From Plantago ovata (lineage: Eukaryota > Streptophyta > Magnoliopsida > Lamiales > Plantaginaceae): 64,000 nt of DNA. This document shows, in pieces, positions 23,100 through 35,417 of this stretch. The notes below the pieces were generated by a model that did no database searches, was not told where the DNA came from, and worked only from the letters and a program-made list of their open reading frames with translations. Where the stretch lies: positions 74,386,489 through 74,450,488 of the forward strand of contig CM051455.1 of assembly GCA_028274465.1 (NCBI GenBank). Direction: 5' to 3'. Position 1 is the stretch's first letter. Each line of letters starts with the position of its first letter. The position numbers were made by a program, and so were the translations under genes.

Positions 23100-25496
23100 T
23101 TATATTGGTGTGGTTTCAACTATTGATCTTATCACAGGACTCCCACTGACTATGACATGCCTAGCAAGTGTCATATCATCACACTTCTCTTCTTCGAAAG
23201 CTCCCACTGAACTTGAGTCCAAATCAGAAGATTTAGAGACCTCATGTTCGCGCGTGTCAAAGTCTTGAATTTCTTCAAGTTCTATCATGTCATCTAACCT
23301 CTCTTCTTCGAGGTATTCAGCTTCTAAAAACTTCACGTTTCTAGATACGATCACCTTGTGATCTTCAGCATGATAGAATTCATAGCCTCTCGTCTGACGA
23401 GGATAGCCTATGAAATATACTTTGACACCCTTGTCACCTAACTTATCAGTGAGCATCAGTTTGACTATCGCAGGACAGCGCCAAGGTCTAAGATAGCCTA
23501 GTGAAGGCTTCTTTCCCTTCCATAACTCATAAGGAGTTTTCTCCACTGATTTAGATGGTACACGATTCAGAATGTAGATTGCAGTTTGTAGTGCATATCC
23601 CCACAGATACTTTGGAAGAGTCGAGAATCCAATCATTGATCTTACCATGTCTAACAGGGTTCGATTCCTCCTCTCAGACACACCATTTAACTGAGGTGTT
23701 CCAGGAGGAGTCCATTGCGATTGAATTCCATTTTCCTTCAAGTAATCGATAAATTCTTCACTAAGGTATTCACCTCCTCGATCTGATCGAAGAGTGACTA
23801 TCCTTAGGTTCAATTCATTCTCGACCTCGTTCCTAAACTCCTTGAATTTCCTAAAGGTCTCGGATTTATTCTTCATAAGATAAATATATCCATACCTTGA
23901 GAAATCGTCAGTAAAGGTAACGAAGTAAGGATAACCCCCACGCGCATGGACTTTAAACGGTCCACATACATCGGTATGTATGAGCTCTAAGCAGCGAGTG
24001 GCACGAACACCTTGTCCAACAAAAGGTTTGTTCGTCATCTTACCCTTAACACAAGATTCACATGTACCATATGATTCAAAATCAAATGGTTCTAAGTAGT
24101 CCAACTTCCTTAGTCTTTGAATCCGTGTTTCATTGATATGGCCTAGCCGACAATGCCATAGATAAGATGGATTATTCTTCTTACTTGAAGACGGTTGTTT
24201 GTTATGTATTTGAAATAAAAGTAGACTACTTTGCAAAATATATAAACCATTCACCAAGCGAGCTTTTCCATAATACTGACCATTTAATGAAAAATAACAA
24301 GTATTATTCGCAAATCGAAAGGAAAAACCCATATTGTCTAACAATGGAATGGAAATAATATTTTTGACAATGGATGGAACAAAATAAACATTATCAAGTT
24401 CTAAACATTGTCCCGAAGGTAAATCTATCTTGTTGCGTCCAACGCGTTTGGCTTCAACTGGATTTCCATTCCCAACATGCAAGTCGATTTCACCTTGCTT
24501 GACTAGCCTGTGATCAATTAGCCCCTGCACATTATTACAAATGTGTGAGCCACAGGCCGTATCTAATACCCAACCATTGGAGTCAAAAGTAGTCATGTTC
24601 ATTTCAATAACAAACATACCTGAGCCAGAAGCCGATGACTTCTTAGCTTGATCTGCCCTAAGATTAGGGCAATCTTTCTTCCAATGTCCTTTATGCTTAC
24701 AGAAAAGACATTCATCTGTGCGCACCCTTCCGCTTCTATTGAACTTCCTTTTCTGGTTCGGACGCTTAGGCTTATCACTCCAAGTGTTAGCCTTGGCTCC
24801 CGACTTTCCCTTACCCTTAGCACCTTTGCTTTTCGGGTTTGGGTTAGACGGTTGCCCAACAAGCATGATCGACTTTTCCTTCTTAGGAAGAGTTTGATCA
24901 TATGTCTTCAGCAGATTATGAAGTTCAGGCAGTGTTACGTCCTTCGCATTCATCGTGTAATTAATGATGAACTGCGAATACGAACTCGGCAATGATTGAA
25001 GGACAAAGATCACCATGATCTTGTTCTCTAGCTTAACGCCGGCATCGGCAAGATTTTCAAAGAGACCAATCATTTTGAGAACATGCTCAGACATGTTCCC
25101 TCCTTCACTGAGCTTGCATCTGTGAATGTCTTTGATCAAATCAAATTCAACACTTCTAGCTGTCGTCTTAAAGAGCGACTCAAGAGGCTTCAGCATCTCA
25201 TACGGCAACATGCTTTCATGTTGCCTCTGCAACTCATTGCTCATTGCCGCCAGCATAATACACTGCGCGGACCTAGCATCCTCAAGATACTTATCAGACC
25301 TTGCCTTGTTGGCTTGATTCCAAGCAGCAACCTGATCGGCAGTCTGATTTTCGGGGCACACGGGAATGACCTCGTCCAAGACGTACTCAATCTTTTCGTA
25401 CCTCAGCACCAAACCTATATTCCTAATCCAATCTAGGAAGTTTGGTCCGGTTAAAATTTGCTTCTCCAAGACAGCACGGAGCGAGATACTCGCCAT
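23100..25496 (-). pseudogene. Copia gag, protease and integrase of F3-1
   Basis: This is the N-terminal half, with the start taken at [15 protein letters not shown] (25496), typical of copia gag. In order it holds the gag core ([13 protein letters not shown], then [12 protein letters not shown]), a zinc knuckle [14 protein letters not shown], the protease with [14 protein letters not shown], a GAG-pre-integrase HHCC segment ([13 protein letters not shown]...CESCVKGK), and an integrase core with [31 protein letters not shown] and [17 protein letters not shown]. The linker before RT is acidic and Ser-rich. It is open over most of its length. Confidence 0.92.
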
Positions 25497-25975
25497 ATCT
25501 AATATTCTAAGGAGAAATAATATAGAACGAAAATAATAAATCAACTATTGAAATATTATTTCTAAATACACAGTCAACATAACTAAACAACAAGGTCCTT
25601 TAGCTGTTTAGCTCCCACTATTTTCACATATGTTTGCCCCCACAACAAACATACGGGTAATGTCCAACAAGTTACCGTAGTGGCCAAGATCCAAATCCAT
25701 ACTATGCTATACTCCAACGGGGGCTGGTCGCATAGCATAATATGACCTGTAGGACTATCCAATTGCGTCACGCAACTCTTGGTTGTTAAATATAATTTAA
25801 CCCGATGCCCTACATACTGTACCTATCGAGGTCGCTAGATACAATATGCAGTAAGTCATAACCATAGGCTTACTCTAATCTGACGATTACTGCGAGTCTG
25901 TAAGACGAGGTCGCCAATACAAGAAAACGCAATGAAAGTTCAGAATTAAAGCCCCCTATGGAAAGCATCTCAGAA

Positions 25976-25978
<3 letters not shown>

Positions 25979-26071
<93 letters not shown>
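25979..26071. repeat. (TA)n microsatellite
   Basis: This is an uninterrupted TA dinucleotide array in the F3-1 leader. The matching array in F3-2 is at about 60387-60462. Confidence 0.95.
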
Positions 26072-26073
<2 letters not shown>

Positions 26074-26137
26074 CTGTACTTATATTGGTTGGGGCTTGTA
26101 GCTTGAGGGTTGTTATCAGTCATCTACAAACAAATAA

Positions 26138-26288
26138 GGGCGCCGCCTACCCATCATGTATGAACGGTCTACACGTAATGGATGTCGCCTATCCATTCTA
26201 GTTCTAAACGCGGTCAAGCACATAATGGGTGCCGCCTACCCATACATAAATATGCGGTCCGACATATAAGAGGGCGCCGCCTACCCTC
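26138..26288 (-). repeat. Four-hairpin array in F3 leader
   Basis: Four inverted repeats share the 7-base loop GCCGCCT (GTCGCCT once), but each has a different stem. The stems are GGG/CCC (26138-26152), AATGGAT/ATCCATT (26177-26197), ATGGGT/ACCCAT (26225-26243) and GAGGG/CCCTC (26270-26288). Changes in one arm are matched in the other, the mark of selected RNA structure. In the RNA sense the loop reads AGGCGGC. All four recur in F3-2 (about 60530-60675). Confidence 0.75.
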
Positions 26289-26682
26289 GCATGCATAGCG
26301 ATCAAACGGAATGTAAAATACATGGTATTTAAACATGCATTGTCAAACAATAGCATATAGAGCATATGAAACAAGTAGTAGCCTATGTGGATGACAAATG
26401 ACTTCTTAATTTCATTATGAAAATTATAATCCCATACTTATAATCTCTTCGAAATAATTGAAAATTTGGACTAGATTGAATAATCGAAAATTCTATTGAC
26501 CAAGTAGCAATTTTCGAAAACCCAAAGGACTTAATTGTAATTTTAAAAACCTTGGAGGTGTTAAATCTAAAATTCAAAAGTAGAAGGACTAATTTGTAAA
26601 ATTGATAAATTACAAATAAGCCCTTTAACTTTATACTAATTAAATTTAACCCCTCTAGTTTAAAACAATTACAATTAAATTA

Positions 26683-26809
<127 letters not shown>

Positions 26810-26828
26810 TTATTTATTTTTTGAAAAC

Positions 26829-27037
26829 GTGGGACCCGTCCCTTACCCCCGGCGCCCGCGGCACGAGGGTACCGGCGCCGCGGCCTGCAGTCGACCGGCG
26901 CCCCAGGCGCCGGGCGCCTGCGTCCGCAGGCCCCGGGTGCCCGCGGCACACGGGCACCTAGCACCCGTGCCGCGGGCACGCCCGAGTGGCTGCGGCACGC
27001 AGGCGCTGGGCTCGTGCGGCCGCAGGCGGCCCGGGCC
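26829..27037 (-). other. GC-rich palindromic block of F3 leader
   Basis: About 210 bp of mostly G and C sit in an AT-rich element. It contains a near-perfect inverted repeat (26937-26979) with arms GTGCCCGCGGCAC and GCCGCGGGCAC and a loop around CACCTAG. F3-2 keeps a shorter form (61297-61434). Open frames across this block look like compositional artefacts. Confidence 0.8.
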
Positions 27038-27208
27038 AAAAAATATATGTATATATATATATATATTTTTTTAAATATAAATTCTAAATTTATATAAAAA
27101 TAAAACTTTTGAAAATCGAATTAATCATAGCGATAATCAATTAACCTGGCTCTAATACCAGTGTAAGAAAATCATACAATATATATACATATATACATAA
27201 TCAATTAA

Positions 27209-27225
27209 CCTGGCTCTAATACCAG
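27209..27225 (-). promoter_or_regulatory. Primer binding site of F3-1 (initiator Met tRNA)
   Basis: On the minus strand, directly after the LTR end TTTCTTACA, the sequence reads CTGGTATTAGAGCCAGG, complementary with one difference to the 3' end of plant initiator Met tRNA. A second copy at 27145-27161 belongs to a 64-bp tandem duplication. Confidence 0.88.
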
Positions 27226-28395
27226 TGTAAGAAAATATGTTCAGAGTTACGTCTAGGGTACGCAGCGGAATTTCAAAAATTTTCTTAACATACAGGTTAA
27301 TTGATTATGCATATGTCGTATATATATAAACACGTCAATTAGAAGACTAACCTTACTTCCAAAGTAGCTTCCAAGTGTTCGTAATATTCCGGTGTATCTT
27401 CTCCTTCGTCGAAGTCGAAGATATCTACAATACTCTGTATATCTGCAAGACAATAAGAGTTAGTTTCCAGCTCCTAGAACCTCAACCTTGGTATCCACGG
27501 ATGAACAGCCTATCGAAGAATGCTAGGATATTCTTTGTGTGACCAAGAAGACGAGGCGGCGATTTCTCCGGTGAGGTGGCGCGCGCGGGTGGCTAAAGAG
27601 GAGGGGAGAGCTTTTTATTTTCTCTAAGAAAACTGGGTAAAATAACTGTGAAAGTCTATGTCTGAAACTGTGTGTCAAAAGCTCTCTAATAGTCTACTAT
27701 ATATAGTAGTCTATAGAAGCCTAAAGCATAAGCAATTAGACTTCGTAAAGGAATAAGAATCTAATTCTTATCGCACAAGGAAACCAATATCAAGTCTAGA
27801 TTCATTCTCAATCAAATCAAAACTCAATCAGGAAAATCTAACTTATCCCTTGGACTTCTAATAGAGGAAGGAGTCGAACTCCTTCCCCTACTCATCCATG
27901 CGCGCGCGCACACTTCCTAGGGACAGTAGGTGGGTCCCAATTTTGGGACCCACTTATAGTTCTAAGAAAATTCAAACTCCAAGTAGATTTTGTCCAAGTG
28001 CATATTTTAATTCTAAATTAACATATCCTTTCAAATCAAACCTTCATTATATTTCCAAAATATAATCTTTATTTGTATTTATATAAAATACAATTAATTA
28101 GCCAATTCAATTAATAATTCCAAATCATTAATTGAGCCACCAAATATTATAATTAATTCCAAATCAATTATAATCCATCAATCACAATTAATTACAAATT
28201 AATTGCGATTCCATCTTCAAGGATATTCTGATAGGCTGAATCACCACATAGTGTGACCCATAGGGCCTCATCGCATTAAGCAAGTCCTAGACTAGGCAAC
28301 ATGGAATTCCTAGACGGTTCCATTTGCAATATTAATACGTGAGGACGTTTGAGAGGTTTCTCAAAGCTAACCCTTTCGTTGCGAAGCCTGTTGCG
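27226..28395 (-). repeat. 5' LTR of F3-1, first part
   Basis: This is the part of the right LTR before the nested F1-Z. It ends in TTGCG (28391-28395), the target duplication of Z, which recurs at 36732-36736. Confidence 0.92.
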
Positions 28396-29706
28396 TGATG
28401 AACGCGAGTTTGTCGGAATCGAATTTAATCAAATAAATTTGTTATTTAGCCAAAGGCAATTCACAACTACAACGAAAACCGTAGTGTAGCAGTAGAATGA
28501 CCTCGAGTGTCGTTCTCTAAGGACTATAACTAGCTTTATCTATTTAACTAAGAATATAAAAACAGCAGACGGTAAGCAAATGGGTTTTCTAACAGATCAT
28601 GGAGATTGGTGATAGTATGATCCTTCAAAGCATAACGGGTCAATAATCATGCGTAAATTCCTCGGTCTTGCATGGAGATCTTTGATCAATCTAATGTCCT
28701 GTTGCAATTATTAAGCACTACGAAAATAATGATACTGACAAGTTAATCTCTTTTGTCCTATTGTGTTCCGTAATTATTCAACAATACGAAGATAAACATG
28801 CGCATAGGTCGACGAGGGTCCAATTGTGCATAATAATTAATACCACATACGAGAATTTAGGCTGAGCCTGATCAACGAAATAAAGCAATAACACGGAGTA
28901 TAATGCGCGATATAGCCATTAGCATGATTATCTTCCCTTCGCTAAGAATTCACATACTACCACCAACGATAAATTTAGCTACTCATAATTGGCACGCAAT
29001 CAACAGAAATCATAGAAGAAGACATGTTGAAAGATATATAAAAATAAGTAGAATAAACTGTAAGATACAATGTTACCGAAGGTTGTCAACCTCCGAAGAA
29101 TTGCGATCCTACAAGCTCCAATCTGCTATGAAAAAGTATCCCCTAAGCTACGAACCCAGAACAGGCTCTGGGAAGTCCCTACCTAAAACTACAGAGAAAG
29201 GTGAGAGAATAGGTCTGGAAAAGTATGAATTTCGGAGAAAAACTTAGCAACTACATATAGGCCTCGAATAAGTGTGGGGCGATTCGCCCCACACACAGGG
29301 CGGTTCGCCCGGTGTGGGGCGAGTCGCCCCACGTCCCGGGCGGTTCTTCCGGGAGTGTTTTTCGCGGAATTCCGCTTTTTCGACGCGTTTTTGGATTTCT
29401 TCCCCTTTTCAGACTCGGTTTCTGTCTTCTAGTGGCCTTCTAACCTCCAGATTCGACCCCTAGACTTCAAATCCTATCCGAAAACCTTCAGATACTCCAA
29501 ATAGGCTTCTGGAACACCAATTCCTTGTCAACTTTAATATAATTGCCCGGAAATCCTCGATTTTCAACCAAAACTTGTAAAATAAAATCTAAAGGGAAAC
29601 ATGACACTATTCTAATAAAATGTACTAAAATATAGCTAAATTAACATAGAGATAGCTAAAATAGGTGAAAAAGACTCAAATGAAAGTGTAAAATACACAT
29701 TCATCA
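28396..29706 (-). repeat. 3' LTR of F1-Z
   Basis: This 1311-bp LTR has TG...CA ends. Upstream of the TATA-like CTACATATAG (29251-29260, element sense) is a cluster of GC palindromes (29274-29355). Confidence 0.92.
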
Positions 29707-31183
29707 AACTCCCCAAACCGAACCTTTGCTTGTCCTCAAGCAACTAAGCTACACTCTAATACAAAAAACAATGCAAGACACAAAATGAGTCTCATGCCAA
29801 ATAAAATGAACTAATCTACTGAATCTACCAAAAAACATATGAACAAAAACCATATAAATCAAAGCATGAATATAGGTTGACGAATACCTCGATTGACTTA
29901 TACACATCCACATAAGCACTTATGTCAAGACAAGACAGTCTCTCGTAACATTCCCTACCTGGACCTAGTCAGTGATGACGTAATGAAGCATGCTAAGATA
30001 CGAATGGTTCTCCCGTGCCTATGAAACTGAGGACTTACTGCTGTTCCACCATGTTAAGACTTTCCCTCAAAGGGGTCGAACCAGTACTGGCTCTCATCAA
30101 ACGAAGGAGGGTTCCCTATAAAAGATAACACTCCCCTATTCTACCCATCTCTCAAGTAAGTCTTAAGCTATTCACCACTTCCTGAATGGCAGGACGAGGG
30201 TGGTCTAGAACAGATGAAAAAAACAAAAGATAAAAAATAGAAAATTACAACACGATTACGAACATTACAAGAATTGGAAAATGAGACACAACACTTTTTC
30301 TAAACTGCTATTTGGCTTTCTTTTTTCTTTCCAGTTTCTTCCTTTTTTTTTTTCTTTTTTCCTGGAATTGTTCTTTCTTTTTCTTTCGATTTTTTTTTTA
30401 AGCCAGCAGTAGCATATCAAAAAGAGAAACAAAATGACTCACACGACTTCCCCAAACCTATTCGAAAGAATAGGTTGGAGTATAAAATTTACGGAAAAGG
30501 AAAAATAAACTCACAATACGGAAATGAAAAAAAATGAAAACAAGTCTAATGATTGTGTAACCCCCTCCCCAAACCTATTCGGAGGAATATGTTATAAACA
30601 AAGGATCACACAACCTCACACTGCCTCCTTCCTAGGCATTTAGCAATCTCAAAGCATGGTGAAGACTTGTTGCCTCTTAGGTACATAATTACTCGGGAAA
30701 ACAACCATAAGACCCTAACATGCATCATCCTATTATAAAGGCCTTCGTGAACCGCAGTAGAGAAAACACCACTAAGTGATGTCGAGACTACCAAGCTTAA
30801 CTAAGTGCAATACATAAATGTGACAAGCCAAGCGAGAAAAACCTCAAACAAATTCATAGAGATGAAGCATACGATTAATGGCATAGTTAGTTGATCTACC
30901 CAATAAAAAAGTTCAAAACATTCGGCAATAAACTCATATAAAACATGCAAGACTATCGTAGGATGAATGTAGTGAATGCAACCTAAAAAATCTAAGAAAG
31001 CAGTAAACGTGCAAATGCAAATGCTGACGGATAAATCATGCAAGGTACTATACTCGGCCTACCAATGTCAAGCTCCAACTAACAATACTAGATCACTTAA
31101 ATCCCACCCCCCCTCATGAAATTAACGCTAGTCCCTAGCAGTAAGAAAATGAGAAAATAAGATGTGATACTAGATGTTACCCC
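29707..31183 (-). other. F1-Z 3' noncoding region
   Basis: This region has the same order as in Y and W: the G-rich primer tract, a segment conserved across F1, a purine tract (plus strand pyrimidine, about 30305-30405) and two hairpin plus G-rich modules (about 30447-30475 and 30561-30592). Then comes the stretch next to ORF2. No coding capacity was recognised. Confidence 0.75.
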
Positions 31184-32036
31184 ATGGTTTGGCCTCGGTC
31201 GGCTGAGAATGCTGTTTGTGAGTTATTGGGACTGCTCTGGAAGCTTTATAGGATGTCATCAAGTCTTCTGGTAGGCGTGGTAGTTTCAATTATAGGCCGG
31301 ACAGGAACAACTCCTCCATTAGTATTATTATTGCCCGTATGGCCTTCATTGTCACTACTGTCACGCACATCCTCACTAGTAGAGTTGCAGTGTCGAGTAG
31401 AATCCTCAAGATTAGCCGCCGCTGTTATGGAATTCTCCATCCTGTAGCCCTCCAATAGGATGTGAATTGTTGAAGGGGAAAGAGCAGTGGTATCAGAGCC
31501 TCCCTCTCCAACGTTTCACACCTCGAGGAGGTTATAGTAAGCTGCTCGGATACTCAGAAGTCTTCTACAATTTTTTCCAATGTCGACCACATTCTCTACG
31601 GTTGATGTCCCTAATGTCTAAATGATGCTCCCTTTAGAGGCAGGCAAGGGGCACCCCAACGAGGGGCTGGTCACCCATGTCATTATGTTTTGGAACCAAG
31701 CTAGCGCTTCGGAACCTTCTAGCAACTACAAACTCAAGATTGAATCCGTCGCGGCAAGATTGTCCCGTGCCTTCCTGTTCACTCGAACTTTGCAGTCCTT
31801 GTGATGGGTTTCTGACGTAATAATTGTTTCTGTCCCTTCGGTGGTGCATGAATAGGTATAGGAGTCCTTACTCCAGGTGTACTCTAGCTCCTCCTCTTGG
31901 ATAATCCATGACGTTGTTGCAAAACCCCTTGGCTCGAACGCAAATCTAACGAGGTCACTCTTCTTGACATGGTTGTAATCGATCCCCCTCCAATACTTTG
32001 TAGTAATCATACGGGAATGCTCCTTTCCCTTGGCAT
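31184..32036 (-). pseudogene. Diverged ORF2 of F1-Z
   Basis: This coding remnant starts at the ATG at 32036, right after the conserved acceptor. Its N-terminal half has no clear match to ORF2 of A and Y. Its C-terminal third does, with the block ALSPSTI followed by an acidic, Asn/Ser/Thr-rich tail. It may be a strongly diverged or partly replaced version of ORF2. It is broken, with several breaks. Confidence 0.5.
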
Positions 32037-32041
32037 GGTTC

Positions 32042-32583
32042 CTATAAACAACTGTTAGTACCTTGTATGACACAAAACTGACTCATGCATATGCTAGTGT
32101 AAGAATGAAACTCATAAGTGATAAATTCAACAATCGAGCTTCCCAAAACCTTTATGTCTAGCCTAGCTTCTTCATCATGCAACATACCAATGTAACTACT
32201 ACATGCAATACATCACATTATGCTCTTACTAGACAACCAATATCCTAGATACCAAGGCTCAATTCATACCATAGTAGCGAAAAATTCTAGCACCATAAAT
32301 CCTCATACTCAACAATTAAGCATTCTACCATAAAATCTAACATCATTACACCAATAAGCACAATCATATGCAAGAAATCAAAGATAAAGACATATTGCAT
32401 AACAAGATATATCATCTAGTAGCAAAATTCCCAAATCAACAAACCAAGCATAATTGAGCATGCAATTGATAGTAAATAACACTTCTAATCACACAAACAA
32501 CATACCCATGCATCAAATAAGCATAATTGAAGCTCAAATTAGAAAACCCCCAAATTCGAAAATTAGGGTTCATAAGAAGATAC
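32042..32583 (-). promoter_or_regulatory. Candidate leader intron before ORF2 of F1-Z
   Basis: The donor CTGAG/GTATCT at 32583 and acceptor TTTATAG/GAACC at 32042 bound 542 bases, against 539 in Y. The telo-box-like AACCCTAA lies at the same place near the donor. Conservation of both sites and of length while the ORF itself diverged supports a real intron. Confidence 0.5.
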
Positions 32584-33137
32584 CTCAGATCTGAAAATCT
32601 AATGCACTAGGGAGAAATCTATTCGGATGAAAAGATAGATCACGTAATAAGCTTCGATTGAAGCTAAAGAACACTAAATTTGGTCAAGAAATGAAGAAGT
32701 TATGATGTTTTGAATGTATTTTCGCAATTTCCGGTTTTTGGGGAGAAGAAGGTTGAAAGAATGAAGAAAATGAGGTAAAGAGGGGAGATCCGCGTTTTTA
32801 ACCTACTGGAACCGTGGGGCAAGTCGCCCCCGGTGTGGGGCAAGTCGCCCCACGCTCCCCGATGCGGGAGACGGTTCCTTTTGTCAGAAAACGCGGTTTT
32901 TAATCCCCGAAACCTATTTTTCAAAAAACCACTCGAAAAATATCACTCAAACATAAGCATATACGACACAGACATGAACAAATTCGCATACGAGAAGCAA
33001 ATAGTTCAAGAATGAATGCATGCAAAAAAAAGCAGTAAGGAAAGCGATAAAAACTCCGGGTTACCTCCCGGATAGCTCCATTGTTTAAAGTCTTTGACTC
33101 GACTCCTGTCTGTGCCTATGTCTTCTTTCTGCGGGTA
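32584..33137 (-). promoter_or_regulatory. Promoter-like spacer of F1-Z
   Basis: This noncoding region lies between protease and ORF2, with GC palindromes (GGGGCAAGTCGCCCC type, about 32815-32865). It ends with the CTCCGGG...CCCGGA word near 33055, as in Y. Confidence 0.45.
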
Positions 33138-35110
33138 CTAGACTTCCCCTTCATTGATCTCCTCTACATTCCACGAACCTTTGAATAAGAAAGAATATAG
33201 GCTTGCAAGACCACAGTAGTGAGTAGTGAAAGAAATATCAGGCGGATCAGGTGGATCCGATATGGCTTGCAACACGTGTTGCTTGCCATCCACTTCAATA
33301 GTGCGAGTTCTTTGGTAGATGTCCATCACGGAGCGTAGCTTCGTCAAGAATGTTCGCCCCAAGAGAATGACATCCCCGTTCCAGGTGCAGACGCCGACAT
33401 AACTACAAAATTGGTGTATACAGAAGCTTCACCAATCTTAACCAACACATTTTTCACAACGCCTTCGGGTCTCATAAAGGATCCATCCGCCAGTTACACA
33501 ATAGCCCTATGCTCAGATAGTTTTCCAAGGCTACTCTTTTCAAACACATTCAAGGGGAGTATGTTTGAGTAGGATCCCGTGTCTAGTGTGGCATGGACAT
33601 CTTCAAGCTCACCAATCCCTACCTTGACATTGAAACTTTTAGGGAGTGGCTCGGGATCCTCTTGCTCCTCATTACTCTCGTTAGAACCAAGGTCCTTCTC
33701 TTCTTCCTTAGCCTGTAGTAGTTCTTCCTTCTTGCAACACTCGCACTTAGCAACCTTTTTTATGGTGATTTCGTCAGGTAGATCACCAGCCAATGTAATG
33801 GAATTCGACTTCTCAGTGTTGCTAGGCAGTTTGCCTTGTTTCCTACTTGCTCCTCGGTCGATCAATTCTTGCATCTTTTGATGGGAAAGCCTAGTGCTCT
33901 CTTCCAACCTATCAAGCCTTGCCCTAGTCTTCTCGGAATCTTCTTCATAACGTTTGAGAAAACTTTGTGTGTGATCAACCATCTTTTGCAAGTTCTCCAT
34001 CAGTTGAGCCGACTTCGACTTCGGTGGCTCTTTCGGAGCGGGGTTTTCGCAGTGATCATTACCATAGTTTAGCCTACTACGGTCTTGGTTAGGGCCACAA
34101 GTTTGGTTAGCTGGTGCATATCCTTGATTGTTTTGGAATCCTCTTCTCCAAAATCCACCTCGAGGATTCCTACCGTCTTGTCCGTAGCTAACTTCTTGAG
34201 TACCAAACTCCGTAGCAAAGGCTTCCTCTTCGCCTCCTCGAGCCCAGTTGCCATCATCATACGCAAGCTCCGATCTACACATATGAGCCCCATGCCCATA
34301 GTTCTTGCATATTCGGCATACTTCGTTTGAAACAGTTGTTCTAGTGGCGCTCTTGAGGACATGCTTCAATTCGTTGGTAAAGCACTCGAATTGATCCCCA
34401 TTCCCCCTATACATAGGGGCTTCTTGAGTCGGTGGTGCTTTAGGTCCACGTCTCCTAACCATCGCTCTTGGGTCCTTGAACTGCGAACCTTTAGCGAGCC
34501 TTTCGAAAACTGCCCAGACGGCTTCTGCGGTTTCCTCCCAAATATTGCCTCGGCACTGGAAATCCACCACTTGTTGGTTCTCGAAGGTTAGTCCATTATA
34601 GAAGTGTTGGACTAGGTCAGAGAGTTCAAAACCATGGTGAGGGCACTTGTTCGTGAGATCTTGGAACCTCTCAAACGCGGTGTAGATGGTCTCATCATAG
34701 TCCTGCTTGAATCCAGTGATTTGCGCCTTTAGCGTGGTAGTCAAGGTGTGAGGGAAGTATTTCTCCATGAAAGCTGAAAAAACCTTCTCCCAAGTGTCCA
34801 ACGAGCCTGCTGGTAGAGAACTCAACCATGACTTGGCTCTGTCGCCAAGTCCCATAGCAAAAACCTTCATCCTCAACTCATCCGTTGTTATTTCAGCTCC
34901 GGGTCGTGGGAGTTGGTTGACGAAATCATCGATATCGTGCAAGTACCCCATCACATCTTCCCTTGAAAAGCCATAGAACCTCGGAAGTTGTTGGAATGCG
35001 TGGTTCTTGATTTCCAGATCTCGGGTTGCAGACGAAAGAACAATCGTCGGTCCCCTCATACGATCCTTGGTGGGTTGAACCCATGCTTTCAATGGTCTAG
35101 CTTCTGCCAT
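33138..35110 (-). pseudogene. Gag and aspartic protease of F1-Z
   Basis: Gag starts at 35110 (MAEARPLKAWVQPTKDRM). It shows the Athila/retrotransposon gag core: MGLGDRAKSWLSSLPAGSLDT, the FMEKYFPHTLTTTLKAQI block, then NKCPHHGFELSDLVQHFYNG. A zinc knuckle CRICKNYGHGAHMC (CX2CX4HX4C) follows, then a helical part, and the retropepsin core ATLDTGSYSNILP with the flap region GRTFLTKLRSVMDI. The gag is only distantly related to the gag of W, although the LTRs are alike. It is mostly open, with one or two breaks. Confidence 0.88.
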
Positions 35111-35396
35111 TCCGTCGATTTCCTTGAAAAGACTGTGTAGAGATTCAGAGAAATCGATATCCTCTATTTCCTCTAGTTAACGCCTTTGAAGTAGTCGCCT
35201 TCTTTGGTGGTAGACTCTGTCGATCTCAGCAATTGAATCAGCAAGTGGTGTTCCCCTAGAACGTGTATCTGGCATACACTATCTGTAACAGACTAGGAAA
35301 GCAGTATCAGAGAGAGATTAAAAAGGAAAACTAAAACTAGAATTAGGAATCGAAAGCTGAAAATATAAACAAATTAAACAGAAAAAAGGAGTATAG

Positions 35397-35414
35397 TCCC
35401 CGGCAACGGTGCCA
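35397..35414 (-). promoter_or_regulatory. Primer binding site of F1-Z (Asp tRNA)
   Basis: The minus strand reads TGGCACCGTTGCCGGGGA three bases inside the 5' LTR. It complements the 3' end of plant tRNA-Asp with one difference. W has the exact form. Confidence 0.88.
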
Positions 35415-35417
35415 ATT

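Noticed and set aside
26138-26288. CRISPR-like array
   Set aside because: The units are hairpins with different stems and no unique spacers of constant length. The context is a plant retroelement leader.
28903-29247. Small open frames recurring in F1 LTRs (also 13599-13826, 35925-36236 and 63281-63592)
   Set aside because: They lie within LTR promoter and leader sequence and vary at their ends between copies, with no sign of coding constraint.
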